From: JANNOG01 sp050329415
GTDB taxonomy: Bacteria > Actinomycetota > Actinomycetes > Actinomycetales > JBBAYJ01
Assembly: GCA_050329415.1 (NCBI GenBank)
Contig: JBHJOS010000084.1
Coordinates: forward strand, 1 to 45,423
DNA length: 45,423 nucleotides
Direction: 5' to 3'
The notes below the pieces were generated by a model. That model made no database searches. It was not told the DNA's origin and saw only the letters and a list, made by a program, of their open reading frames with translations. A program made the translations under genes and the position numbers. This document shows, piece by piece, positions 1-7,427 of the stretch. Position 1 is the stretch's first letter. Each line of letters begins with the position of its first letter.

Positions 1-402
1 CTGGGCGGCGCTCTCGGGATCGCGGCCCTCGGCAGCGTGGGAGCCGCGCTCTACCGGGCCCGCCTCGAGGGCCTCCTCCCGGTGGGGGTGCCCGACGAGG
101 CAGCCGATTCGGCCCGGGACACCCTGGGCGGCGCACTCGAGGTCGCCGAACTCCTCCCGGGGGCGGCTGCGACGGATCTGGTCGCTGCGGCACAGTCCGC
201 CTTCGTCACCGGGATGCAGGTCACCACCCTCGGCGCCGCCGCCGTGGCGGCGGTGACGGCGATCGTCGCCGGGGCGGCGCTGCGTCGGCCGGCCGGCCAC
301 TTCGACGGGTCGGCCGCCCACCACGACGGGGACCCCGCCGACTCGGCGCCTCTCGTCGAGTCGCCGGACCCCGGGGACGTCGTCCCGACCCGATCCGACT
401 GA
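1..402 (+). CDS. DHA2-family MFS drug exporter, C-terminal fragment
   Basis: The frame is open from base 1, so this is the last 133 codons of a gene that starts outside the window. The first visible residues (GGALGIAALGSV) resemble the late helix of 14-TM EmrB/QacA (DHA2) proton-drug antiporters. A loop with PDEAADSARDTLGGA follows, then a last hydrophobic helix at about codons 77-97 and a hydrophilic Asp/Pro-rich tail. Known family role: proton-driven export of hydrophobic compounds across the cytoplasmic membrane; the substrate cannot be told from this piece. No regulator is visible in the window. Family assignment rests on this short end only. Confidence 0.7.
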   Translation: MGGALGIAALGSVGAALYRARLEGLLPVGVPDEAADSARDTLGGALEVAELLPGAAATDLVAAAQSAFVTGMQVTTLGAAAVAAVTAIVAGAALRRPAGHFDGSAAHHDGDPADSAPLVESPDPGDVVPTRSD

Positions 403-526
403 TCGGCAGAAACTCCTGCCGGCCCGGCGGCCTGAGCCCCGTTCTGTCCGGTTCGGGTCGGTTCGGATTGACCGGTCGCACAGGTCGGTGATGCCTCGAA
501 GGCACGGTTGGTTTAACCTCACTGTC

Positions 527-544
527 GCTCCCATCGGTGGGAGC
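527..544. promoter_or_regulatory. 7-bp perfect inverted repeat upstream of orphan lipoprotein gene
   Basis: GCTCCCA, a TCGG loop, then TGGGAGC form a perfect 7-bp stem ending 21 bases before the GTG at 566. It lies in the 163-base gap after the exporter gene. It could be the exporter's terminator or an operator or leader hairpin of the next gene; there is no T-run after it. Confidence 0.4.
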
Positions 545-565
545 TGCTCAGAGGGGACTCCACGG

Positions 566-1885
566 GTGTCAGCCAACGGTTCTCGCACTGTCGACCGGCG
601 TTCCGTCCTGCGCGGTGCCGGAGCTGCACTCCTCGTCGCCGGGGGGGTTCCGCTCGCAGGCTGCGGACGCCCGGGGCCCGACACGTCGCGGGCCGACATC
701 GGGGACGCCAGGCCGATCCGCATCGGTTACGTGTCCCCGCAGAGCGGGCCGCTGGAGCCGTTCGCGGCCGCGGACCAGGTGGTCGTCGACGCCATCCGGG
801 TTCGACTGGCACAGGGGGTGACCACCCGCGCCGGCCTCAGCGCGGTCGAGATCATCGTCCGTGACGGCGAGTCGGATCCCGTCCGGGCCGAGGCGGTCGC
901 CCGGGAGCTCGTGAGTGCGGAACGCGTCGACATCATGCTCGCCGCCTCGACGCCCGCGACGACGAACCCGGTCGCCGACGTCTGCGAGGAATCCGGTGTG
1001 CCGTGTGTCACCACCATTTCCCCGTGGGACTCCTGGTTCTTCGGGCGGGGCGCCTCCATGGCCACGGACTTCCAATGGACCTACCATTTCTACTGGGGGA
1101 GTTCCGATGTTCACTCGGTGTTCCTCGACATGTGGGACACGCTCCCCACGAATCGGGTCGTCGGAGCCCTCTGGGGGGAGGACACGGACGGGCGCAGCTG
1201 GGGTGATCCGGTGGCCGGATTCCCGGTCGCCGCCGCCGGGCGCGGGTACGACCTCGTTGATCCCGGTCTCTACCCGTCCGGCACCGCCGACTTCTCGGCC
1301 ATCATCGACCGTTTCATCGACGCGCGCGCAGAAATTCTCGTCGGGATTCCCACCCCACCGGAGTTCCTGGCCTTCTGGCAACAGGCGGCGGACCGCGGTT
1401 TCCGCCCCCGTATCGCGACCATCGCACGCGCGCTCCTCTTCCCGTCGGTCGTGACCACCCTCGGACCGCTGGGTGAGGGTCTGGCCCTGGGAGCCGGGTG
1501 GACGCCCACGTACCCCTACGTGTCGTCGCTCACCGAACAGTCCGCAGCGGACCTGGCTCAGGAATTCACCGATCTCACGGGTGAGCCGTGGATCCAGCCG
1601 CTCGGTTTCGTCCATGCGCTGTTCGAGGTGGCCGTCGCGGCATTGGCCGGGGCCGACAGTCCGGACGACCGGGAGGGAATCGCGGACCAGCTCTCCCAGC
1701 TTGAGGTCGACACCGTCGTGGGCCCCCTCAGCTGGGCGGCCCGTGAGGTCCGGAACGTCGCGACAACGCCACTGGTCGGCGGGCAGTGGCGAATAGTGGA
1801 AGGACGGCCGGAAGTCGTGGTCGTCTCCAACGCCCGGGCGCTGTCGGTGCCGACCGCCGACGAGCTGCGAGAGCTCCCCCGGTAG
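566..1885 (+). CDS. Tat-type solute-binding lipoprotein (Peripla_BP_6-like)
   Basis: A 439-residue protein read from GTG 566, which has a purine-rich GAGGGGA about 9 bases upstream. An upstream ATG at 488 is in frame, but would put a poor leader before the signal. The N-terminus has a twin-arginine motif (RRSVLRG, residues 11-17), a hydrophobic stretch and a lipobox LAGC with Cys33, so the product should be lipid-anchored outside the membrane. The mature part begins IRIGYVSPQSGPL and contains RDGESDP and AASTPATTNPVADVC, typical of type I periplasmic-binding folds of the branched-chain amino acid, amide and urea group. No permease or ATPase of that group is adjacent. It may serve a distant transporter or act as a sensor subunit. 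The ligand is unknown. Confidence 0.8.
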   Translation: MSANGSRTVDRRSVLRGAGAALLVAGGVPLAGCGRPGPDTSRADIGDARPIRIGYVSPQSGPLEPFAAADQVVVDAIRVRLAQGVTTRAGLSAVEIIVRDGESDPVRAEAVARELVSAERVDIMLAASTPATTNPVADVCEESGVPCVTTISPWDSWFFGRGASMATDFQWTYHFYWGSSDVHSVFLDMWDTLPTNRVVGALWGEDTDGRSWGDPVAGFPVAAAGRGYDLVDPGLYPSGTADFSAIIDRFIDARAEILVGIPTPPEFLAFWQQAADRGFRPRIATIARALLFPSVVTTLGPLGEGLALGAGWTPTYPYVSSLTEQSAADLAQEFTDLTGEPWIQPLGFVHALFEVAVAALAGADSPDDREGIADQLSQLEVDTVVGPLSWAAREVRNVATTPLVGGQWRIVEGRPEVVVVSNARALSVPTADELRELPR

Positions 1886-2201
1886 ACCCCCACAGCGGGC
1901 CTCGGGAGGCTGCCGACGCGCCGACGCGCCGACGACTCGGCCGACGACTCGGTTCCACCGACCTCGGCTGCTCCGCGATCAAGGCTCTGAACAGCCCCGG
2001 AGCACCGGCCGGGACTCACTCCGGGCGGCCGCGGCCTCGATCAGGAACGGTGTACGGCACACAAACGACTTAGCGTCCACTACGGTCGTTCCGGTGCTGA
2101 CGGCCCTGACGTGTCGGGCCGGTGGCGCCGCTCCGGCATGGATGTGTCGACCACCACACAGCGAGTGATTCTGAGCCCCGAGCGGGCGTTGAGGAGGGTT
2201 C
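1886..2201. other. 316-base gap before the ABC importer operon
   Basis: No convincing gene. It contains short tandem repeats at 1912-1951: two copies of GCCGACGC followed by two of GCCGACGACTCG. A GGCCC/GGGCC hairpin lies near 2101-2120. The importer promoter is expected here, but no clear -35/-10 pair was found. A TPP-type riboswitch was looked for and not seen. Confidence 0.4.
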
Positions 2202-3230
2202 ATGAGACGAACGGGAATCGCATTGGCCGCGGGGCTGGTCCTGGCCTTGGGCGCCGCCGCCTGCGGCGGCGACGACGCAGACACCACGGACGAGACCGAG
2301 ACGGCTGCGGAACCCACGGGCGAGGAGGACACCGCCGGAACGGGCCAGGCCGCGGAAGCCAGCGTCCCTGCGACGACGGTGACGGTCGGGGTCATTCCCA
2401 TCGTGGATGTGGCCCCCCTCTACCTGGGTGTTGAGCAGGGCTTCTTCGCTGACCGCGGCCTGGAGATCGAGGCGGTGCCGGCACAGGGCGGGGCGGCGAT
2501 CGTTCCCGGGGTCGTCAGCGACGACTACCAGTTCGGGTTCTCCAACAACACCTCGCTCCTGCTGGCCACCGACAGCGGGATCGAACTGGAGATCGTGGCG
2601 CCCGGTTCGGCGTCGACCGGTGTCGAGGGCGAGGACTTCGGTGCCGTCGTCGCCTCGTCGAGCAGCGGCATCACCGAGGCGGCGGACCTGGCCGGTCGCC
2701 GGGTGGCCGTCAACACGCTCAACAACATCGGCGACACCACCGTGCGGGACGCCGTCGCCCAGGCCGGCGGCGACGACTCGACCATCGAGTTCGTCGAGCT
2801 GCCGTTCCCCGACATGCCGGCGGCGCTGGAGAACGGTGACGTCGACGCCGCCTTCGTGGTGGAGCCCTTCCTCACCATCACGACCACCGCGGGGGGGACG
2901 CCCGTCGCCTGGATGTACGCGACCGCCGCGGAGGACCTCTCGGTCGCGACGTACTTCACCTCCGATGCCTATGCGGAGGAGAATCCGGAGGTCGTCGAGG
3001 CCTTCGCCGCAGCGATGATCGAGTCCCAGGAGTACGCCACCGAGAACCCTGACGCGGTGCTCGACATCCTCACCGAGTACACGACCATCGACGCCGCCCT
3101 CATCCCGGAGATCACCCTCCCGGCCTTCCCGTCGGAGGTCAACGAGGCGTCGATCGAGGAGCTCAACCGGCTCGCGACCGACCAGGGCGTGCTGCCCGAG
3201 GAGGTCGACCTCGGGGCGCTCCTGCCGTGA
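2202..3230 (+). CDS. ABC importer substrate-binding lipoprotein (NMT1/SsuA-like)
   Basis: A 342-residue lipoprotein with start ATG 2202 and a strong GAGGAGG ten bases before it. A short signal peptide ends in GAAAC (Cys21), followed by a Thr/Glu-rich linker to about residue 55. The mature domain starts VTVGVIPIVDVAPLYLGVEQ and has GFFADRGLEIE, the pattern of the NMT1/THI5, SsuA and NitT binding proteins. Known role: capture of a small solute (sulfonate, nitrate, pyrimidine precursor or riboflavin in known relatives) for import. It is first in a four-gene operon with two permeases and an ATPase. The ligand is not predictable from the sequence; no sulfur, nitrate or thiamine gene lies nearby. 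Confidence 0.88.
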   Translation: MRRTGIALAAGLVLALGAAACGGDDADTTDETETAAEPTGEEDTAGTGQAAEASVPATTVTVGVIPIVDVAPLYLGVEQGFFADRGLEIEAVPAQGGAAIVPGVVSDDYQFGFSNNTSLLLATDSGIELEIVAPGSASTGVEGEDFGAVVASSSSGITEAADLAGRRVAVNTLNNIGDTTVRDAVAQAGGDDSTIEFVELPFPDMPAALENGDVDAAFVVEPFLTITTTAGGTPVAWMYATAAEDLSVATYFTSDAYAEENPEVVEAFAAAMIESQEYATENPDAVLDILTEYTTIDAALIPEITLPAFPSEVNEASIEELNRLATDQGVLPEEVDLGALLP

Positions 3231-3246
3231 CGTCGGCCGCCACCAG

Positions 3247-4050
3247 ATGACGGCCGGGGACGTGCCAGGCCCGGGTCCCCGGCCACGGCCGTCGCGACCG
3301 GTTGGCCTCGGCGTGGCAGGGCTGCTCGTCGTCGGGGGGATGCTGGAGGTCCTGCCCCGGATTCCCGGGGCACCCGCCGGCATCCCTCCGGTGAGCGAGT
3401 GGCTCGTCGCCCTCGCCGGGCTCCTCGCCACCGGGGAGGTCTGGGTCGCCCTCGGCCAGACGGTCGCGTCGTGGTCGCTGGGGTTGGCCATCGCGGTGGT
3501 CGCCGGCAGCGTGGTGGGTCTGCTGATCGGGTCGTCCCGGGCACTCAAGGCGTCGACTGCGTCCACGATCGAGTTCCTCCGGCCCATCCCGTCGGTCGCG
3601 CTCATCCCGCTGGCTGCTCTGTTGTACGGGCCGAGCATCCGCTCTGCGCTGCTGCTGGCCGTCTACGCCGCGTTCTGGCAGATCCTCGTGCAGGTCATCG
3701 CAGGTGCCGCCGACCTCGACCCGGTCGCCGAGGACACCGCCCGCAGTTACCGTCTGGGTCGCCTGGCGCGGCTGCGGCACGTCGTCTGGCCCACCACCCT
3801 GCCCTACCTCATGACCGGGGTCAGGCTCGCCGCGACGGTCGCGCTCATCCTCACCATCACGGCGGAGCTCTTCCTCGCGGTGCCCGGGATCGGCCGCGAG
3901 ATCCTCGACCAGCAGCAGGGCGGCAACGTGCCCGAGGTGTATGCCCTCGTCCTGCTCACCGGCCTGCTGGGGGTCGTGGTCAACGTCGGCGCCAGGCAAC
4001 TCGAGCGACGAGTCCTGTCCTGGCACCCGTCCGTTCGGTCGGACGCATGA
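3247..4050 (+). CDS. ABC importer permease 1 (SsuC/TauC-like)
   Basis: A 267-residue membrane protein, 16 bases after the binding-protein gene. It has a Pro/Arg-rich N-terminus, a first helix near residues 19-34 and about five more helices. The permease loop typical of BPD_transp_1 proteins is visible around EDTARSYRLGRLARLRHVVWP (residues about 160-180), the part that contacts the ATPase coupling helix. Its last codons overlap the start of permease 2 by four bases (ATGA), implying translational coupling. Known role: one half of the membrane channel of an NMT1/SsuA-type importer. Two separate permease genes suggest a heterodimer, unlike classic SsuC or TauC systems with one permease. Confidence 0.88.
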   Translation: MTAGDVPGPGPRPRPSRPVGLGVAGLLVVGGMLEVLPRIPGAPAGIPPVSEWLVALAGLLATGEVWVALGQTVASWSLGLAIAVVAGSVVGLLIGSSRALKASTASTIEFLRPIPSVALIPLAALLYGPSIRSALLLAVYAAFWQILVQVIAGAADLDPVAEDTARSYRLGRLARLRHVVWPTTLPYLMTGVRLAATVALILTITAELFLAVPGIGREILDQQQGGNVPEVYALVLLTGLLGVVVNVGARQLERRVLSWHPSVRSDA

Positions 4051-4850
4051 GGCGGGCCGGTCGGGGGATCACCGGCGTGCTGCGCCGTGCCGTGGTGTTC
4101 CTCGCCCTGCCGTTGGTTCTGCTGGCCGCGTGGTTCGTCCTGTCCGACGGCAGCACCGACCCCCTCGCCCCCTCCCTGCGGTCGATCCTCGAGGCCTTCG
4201 GCGACACCTGGCTCGACGGCGACCGTCTCGTCTCCGACGTCGTTCCCAGCCTGCTGCGGCTGACCGCGGGCTACGCCGTGGCGACGGCTGCCGGCGTGAG
4301 CATCGGTGTCGCGATCGGCCTGCTGCCCACTCTGCGGGCATTCGTCGAGCCCGCCCTGGAGTTCCTGCGGGCGGTCCCGCCGGTCGTGCTGGTCCCGGTC
4401 ATCGGCATCATCGCCGGTCTCGGCAGCGACACCTCGCGGGTCGCCGTCATCGCGGTCGGATGCGTGTGGCCCATCCTGCTCAACACGGTCGAGGGCGTCC
4501 GCGCGACCGACCCGGTGCTGCGCGACACGGCCCGCAGCTACGGGATCTCCGGACGGCGACGCCTGGTGCACCTCACGCTGCGGTCGGCGAGCCCACAGAT
4601 CGTCACGGGCATGAGGCAGGCCCTCTCGATCGCGATCATCCTCATGGTCATCAGTGAGATCTCGGCGGCGAGCAACGGTCTCGGCTTCACGATCGTCCAG
4701 TTCCAGCGGACCTTCGCCATCGACCGGATGTGGAGCGGTGTCTTCGTGCTCGGCATCGTCGGTGTCCTTGTGGCGCTCGGGTTCCGGCTGTTCGACCGGG
4801 CAGTCCTCCACTGGTACCACCGACAACGAACCAGGCACCGGGAGGGTTGA
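4047..4850 (+). CDS. ABC importer permease 2 (SsuC/TauC-like)
   Basis: A 267-residue protein whose ATG at 4047 overlaps the previous stop as ATGA; longer in-frame extensions upstream lie inside permease 1 and are shadows. It has about six predicted helices, beginning with VVFLALPLVLLAAWFVL. The conserved cytoplasmic loop DTARSYGISGRRRLVHLTL near residues 160-180 matches the equivalent loop in permease 1, so the two are paralogues. LGFTIVQFQRTFAIDRMW near the C-terminus is also typical of SsuC. The next gene, the ATPase, starts five bases after its stop. Confidence 0.88.
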   Translation: MRRAGRGITGVLRRAVVFLALPLVLLAAWFVLSDGSTDPLAPSLRSILEAFGDTWLDGDRLVSDVVPSLLRLTAGYAVATAAGVSIGVAIGLLPTLRAFVEPALEFLRAVPPVVLVPVIGIIAGLGSDTSRVAVIAVGCVWPILLNTVEGVRATDPVLRDTARSYGISGRRRLVHLTLRSASPQIVTGMRQALSIAIILMVISEISAASNGLGFTIVQFQRTFAIDRMWSGVFVLGIVGVLVALGFRLFDRAVLHWYHRQRTRHREG

Positions 4851-4854
4851 GACG

Positions 4855-5781
4855 GTGATCGAACCGAGCGACCAGGTGGGCAGTACCGCGAGGATCTCGT
4901 CCGGCGGTCCCGATCTCTCCGTGATCCCGGGACCGGACGCCTCGCCGCTCCTCGATGTCCGCGGCGTGCGCAAGGTGTTCACCGGTCGCGGGCGCACCGT
5001 CGAGGCGGTGCGCGACGTGACGTTCTCCGTCCCGGAGGAGCAGTTCGTCTGCGTGGTCGGGCCGTCCGGTGCCGGGAAGACGACCCTGCTCAAGTGCATC
5101 GCGGGCCTGATGCGCCCGACCGCCGGGGTCATCACGCTGGAGGGCCGGACGGTCGACGGCCCGCCACCCGGGATGGCCGTGGTGTTCCAGGAGTACGGCC
5201 GGTCGCTCTTCCCCTGGCTGACGGCCGAGCAGAACGTGGACCTGCCGCTGCGGCACAAACGGCTGACCCGGTCCCGCCGCCGTCAGCTGGTCGCCGACGC
5301 GCTCGAGGCCGTCTCCCTCGCGGACGCCCACCGTGCCTACCCGTGGCAGCTCTCCGGCGGCATGCAGCAGCGCGTGGCCATCGCCCGGGCCATCGCCTAC
5401 GAACCCCGGATCCTGCTCATGGACGAGCCGTTCGCCGCCGTCGACGCCCAGACCCGCGCCGAGCTCGAGGACCTCGTCCTCGACCTGTGCCGCCGCTTCC
5501 GCATGACGGTCCTCTTCGTCACCCACGACATCGACGAGGCCGTCTACCTGTCGCAGCGCGTCATCGTGCTCTCGGCCTCGCCCACCGTGGTGCAGGACGA
5601 CCTCGCCGTCGACCTGCCCCGCGACCGTGACCAGATCGCGACCCGCGCCTCGCCCCGCTTCACCGAGCTCCGGTCCCGCGTCTGGGCCGAGATCCGCGCC
5701 GCCCGGGGCCAGGGCAGACCTCCGCGCCAGCCGGAGCCGGGCCAGCCGGAGCCGGGGCACGGCGGGTCCGGGCACGCCTAG
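4855..5781 (+). CDS. ABC importer ATP-binding protein (SsuB/TauB-like)
   Basis: A 308-residue ATPase. The start is GTG 4855 with GGAGGG about eight bases upstream; the reading frame extends further back only through permease 2. Walker A GPSGAGKTT lies near residue 72, the Q-loop in VVFQEYGRSLFPWLT, the signature LSGGMQQR near 166 and Walker B ILLMDEPF near 185, followed by the D-loop and the switch His in VTHDIDEAVYL. A 40-residue N-terminal extension and a Gly/Pro/Glu-rich tail are extra to the core. Known role: ATP hydrolysis powering import through the two permeases. It closes the operon 2202-5781. Confidence 0.9.
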   Translation: MIEPSDQVGSTARISSGGPDLSVIPGPDASPLLDVRGVRKVFTGRGRTVEAVRDVTFSVPEEQFVCVVGPSGAGKTTLLKCIAGLMRPTAGVITLEGRTVDGPPPGMAVVFQEYGRSLFPWLTAEQNVDLPLRHKRLTRSRRRQLVADALEAVSLADAHRAYPWQLSGGMQQRVAIARAIAYEPRILLMDEPFAAVDAQTRAELEDLVLDLCRRFRMTVLFVTHDIDEAVYLSQRVIVLSASPTVVQDDLAVDLPRDRDQIATRASPRFTELRSRVWAEIRAARGQGRPPRQPEPGQPEPGHGGSGHA

Positions 5782-5791
5782 CATCGACGCC

Positions 5792-6277
5792 GTGCCCCAG
5801 GTGACAGCCGAAGTCACGGTGCCGGTGACACCGGCCGTCGCCTTCGCCGTGTCCCAGACCACCGGTGCGGTCCGCCTCCGGTGGGATCCGTTCATCCGGT
5901 CGCAGCGCTTCCTCGACGGAGCGCAACGACCCGGCAAGGGGGTGCAGACCCTGACCCGGGCGAGGGTGGGCCTCAGCATGATCAGCTTGTACGTCTCGTA
6001 TCGGCCGCCGACGTCGGTGGGGATGACGATGGTCCGCGGACCCTGGTTCTTCGCGGCGTTCGGCGGCGGCTGGCGGTTCACGCCCGAGGGCGGCGGCACT
6101 CGCGCGGTGTGGAAGTACACCTACACGATCCGGCCCGGATGGCTGCGGCCGGTCGCCGAGCCCGTCGGCCAGTGGCTGCTCGGCCGTGAGATCCGTCGGC
6201 GCGTCGCCGGCTTCGCCCGGGGCTGCGCCGATTCGGTCGTCCTGGCCGCCGCCGGGCACGAGCCCGGCGACAGCTGA
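5792..6277 (+). CDS. SRPBCC-family protein (polyketide cyclase/dehydrase-like)
   Basis: A 161-residue protein from GTG 5792, ten bases after the ATPase stop, without an obvious ribosome site. It opens with VTAEVTVPVTPAVAFAVSQ, the usual first strand and helix of the START-like SRPBCC fold. Mid-protein strands (GVQTLTRARVGL, SVGMTMVRGPW, GGGTRAVWKYTYTI) and a C-terminal helix with REIRRRVAGFARGC fit a hydrophobic ligand cavity. Known family members bind or act on lipids, polyketides and aromatic compounds; no function can be assigned here. It may be read through from the importer operon. It converges with the ArsR gene. Confidence 0.75.
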   Translation: MPQVTAEVTVPVTPAVAFAVSQTTGAVRLRWDPFIRSQRFLDGAQRPGKGVQTLTRARVGLSMISLYVSYRPPTSVGMTMVRGPWFFAAFGGGWRFTPEGGGTRAVWKYTYTIRPGWLRPVAEPVGQWLLGREIRRRVAGFARGCADSVVLAAAGHEPGDS

Positions 6278-6285
6278 CGATCGCT

Positions 6286-6312
6286 CTCGGCCCGCTCAGG
6301 AGCAGGCCCGAG
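6286..6312. terminator. Possible bidirectional terminator hairpin
   Basis: CTCGGCC and GGCCCGAG arms with one bulged base flank a smaller GCTC/GAGC pairing in the 55-base gap between two convergent genes. No T-run is seen, which is common in high-GC actinomycetes. Confidence 0.45.
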
Positions 6313-6332
6313 CCGCCCACGGTAAAGGCCGC

Positions 6333-6719
6333 TCAGGCCGAGCGGTCCTGCTCGGCGACGCCGTCCCCGGCAGCCGCGGTCGTCCGGGCGCGACGGCGCC
6401 CGCGGGCGACCTCCGTCTCCAGGGCGTCGAGCGGCTGGCCGAACGGCGCGAGCGGGTCCGTCAGCCGGGCGAGCCATTCCTGCGCGACCGCGACGCCGGT
6501 TTCGTCGATCGAGTACAGCCGCCGGTTGCCCTCGGCCCGCACCCGGACCAGCCCGGCGTCCCGCAGCACCCGCAGGTGCTGCGAGACCGCGGGCTGAGTG
6601 ATCGGCATCCGGGCACGCAGCGCGCCGACGACGGCTCCGGCCGGCTGCTCCCCGGTCGCCAGAAGCTCGAGGATCCGGCGCCGGGTCGGCTCCCCGAGTG
6701 CGTCGAGAGCCTCGGTCAC
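6333..6719 (-). CDS. ArsR-family transcriptional regulator
   Basis: A 128-residue protein whose GTG at 6719 overlaps the stop of the upstream SRPBCC gene by four bases. It starts with the ArsR winged-helix core: ALGEPTRRRILELLATGEQ, then PITQPAVSQHLRVLRDAGLV as recognition helix and RAEGNRRLYSIDE as wing. The N-terminal segment lacks the ELCVC-type metal cysteines of metal-sensing ArsR, so it is more likely a ligand-responsive or self-regulating type, common next to AHSA1/SRPBCC genes. A matching inverted repeat lies in front of the operon at 7382-7397. A 35-residue Arg/Ala-rich tail follows the domain. Confidence 0.85.
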   Translation of the reverse strand: MTEALDALGEPTRRRILELLATGEQPAGAVVGALRARMPITQPAVSQHLRVLRDAGLVRVRAEGNRRLYSIDETGVAVAQEWLARLTDPLAPFGQPLDALETEVARGRRRARTTAAAGDGVAEQDRSA

Positions 6720-7369
6720 CCGGCGTCCGGCGACCCCTCGGGCCGGCCGGTGTAGAAGGCGACCGTGCGGGCCGCGGCCTCGTGCGCCGGGTCCGCCTCG
6801 TCCCCGTCGGCCACGGCCGCGGCGGCCCAGCCGGCGGCGGCCCGCTCGATGAAGGCCATTCCCTCCGGCGAGGTGGCGAGGGCCTCCGCCGCCGCGGGAT
6901 CCACGCTCGCCCCGGTCTCGACATGCCGGTCCAGTCCCCAAAGTCCCAGGTCCCAGCCGACCCCGACCGCGCCGGGGCCGAACTGCTCCCAGAAGCCCGG
7001 GTCGACCGGGGCCTCGTGGACGAGCTCCAGCACCGTGCCCTCGGCGGCCGGGGACAGCCGCACCCGCAGCCACGACACCGTGTCCCCGTACTCCCACGTG
7101 ACGGCGAACGAGTCGGGTTCGTCGCACCGTTCGACGACGCCCCCGGCGTTGCCCTCGAGCTGGTACCGACCGCCCACGCGGAGGTCCCCGGTGACGGGCA
7201 GGAACCACCGGGGGATCCGGTCCGGGTCGGTGAGGGCGTGCCAGAGGTCGGCCCGGTTGGTGCGGTAGGTGCGCCGGGCGATCGCGATCTTCGTCGGGGT
7301 GCCGTCCCGGGAGCCGCTGCGGATCTCTCGCGTCACGAGGCCCGCGATGGCGGCAGTGTCGAGGGTCAT
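6716..7369 (-). CDS. AHSA1-like SRPBCC domain protein
   Basis: A 217-residue protein starting at ATG 7369 behind an AGGAGG site. Residues 28-140 carry the AHSA1 pattern: IARRTYRTNRADLWHALTDP, then RIPRWFLPVTGDLRVGGRY, and AEGTVLELVHEAP. The C-terminal third (PEGMAFIERAAAGWAAA) is helical. The known fold is an open cavity for hydrophobic ligands or a chaperone-like domain; a biological role is not assigned. Gene order is effector first, then ArsR, with a 4-base overlap, so both are made from one message. The operator-like repeat upstream suggests ArsR controls its own operon. Confidence 0.83.
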   Translation of the reverse strand: MTLDTAAIAGLVTREIRSGSRDGTPTKIAIARRTYRTNRADLWHALTDPDRIPRWFLPVTGDLRVGGRYQLEGNAGGVVERCDEPDSFAVTWEYGDTVSWLRVRLSPAAEGTVLELVHEAPVDPGFWEQFGPGAVGVGWDLGLWGLDRHVETGASVDPAAAEALATSPEGMAFIERAAAGWAAAAVADGDEADPAHEAAARTVAFYTGRPEGSPDAG

Positions 7370-7381
7370 GTGTCCTCCTGT

Positions 7382-7397
7382 ATAAGGAGAGACTTAT
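7382..7397. promoter_or_regulatory. ArsR-type operator candidate
   Basis: ATAAG, six bases, CTTAT: a perfect inverted repeat and an AT-rich island in GC-rich DNA. It lies 12-28 bases before the ATG at 7369, between the promoter region and the AGGAGG ribosome site of the SRPBCC-ArsR operon. Binding by the ArsR protein is inferred. Confidence 0.6.
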
Positions 7398-7427
7398 TTT
7401 CGGGGTCACCCTAGGACCGGCTCAGGT

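Noticed and set aside
1886..2201. TPP or similar riboswitch before the NMT1-type importer
   Set aside because: No conserved TPP or other riboswitch core words in a fitting order were seen.
2070..3638. A 522-codon minus-strand frame opposite the importer genes
   Set aside because: Asp/Arg/Gly-rich composition without domain pattern; the plus strand has clear family motifs.
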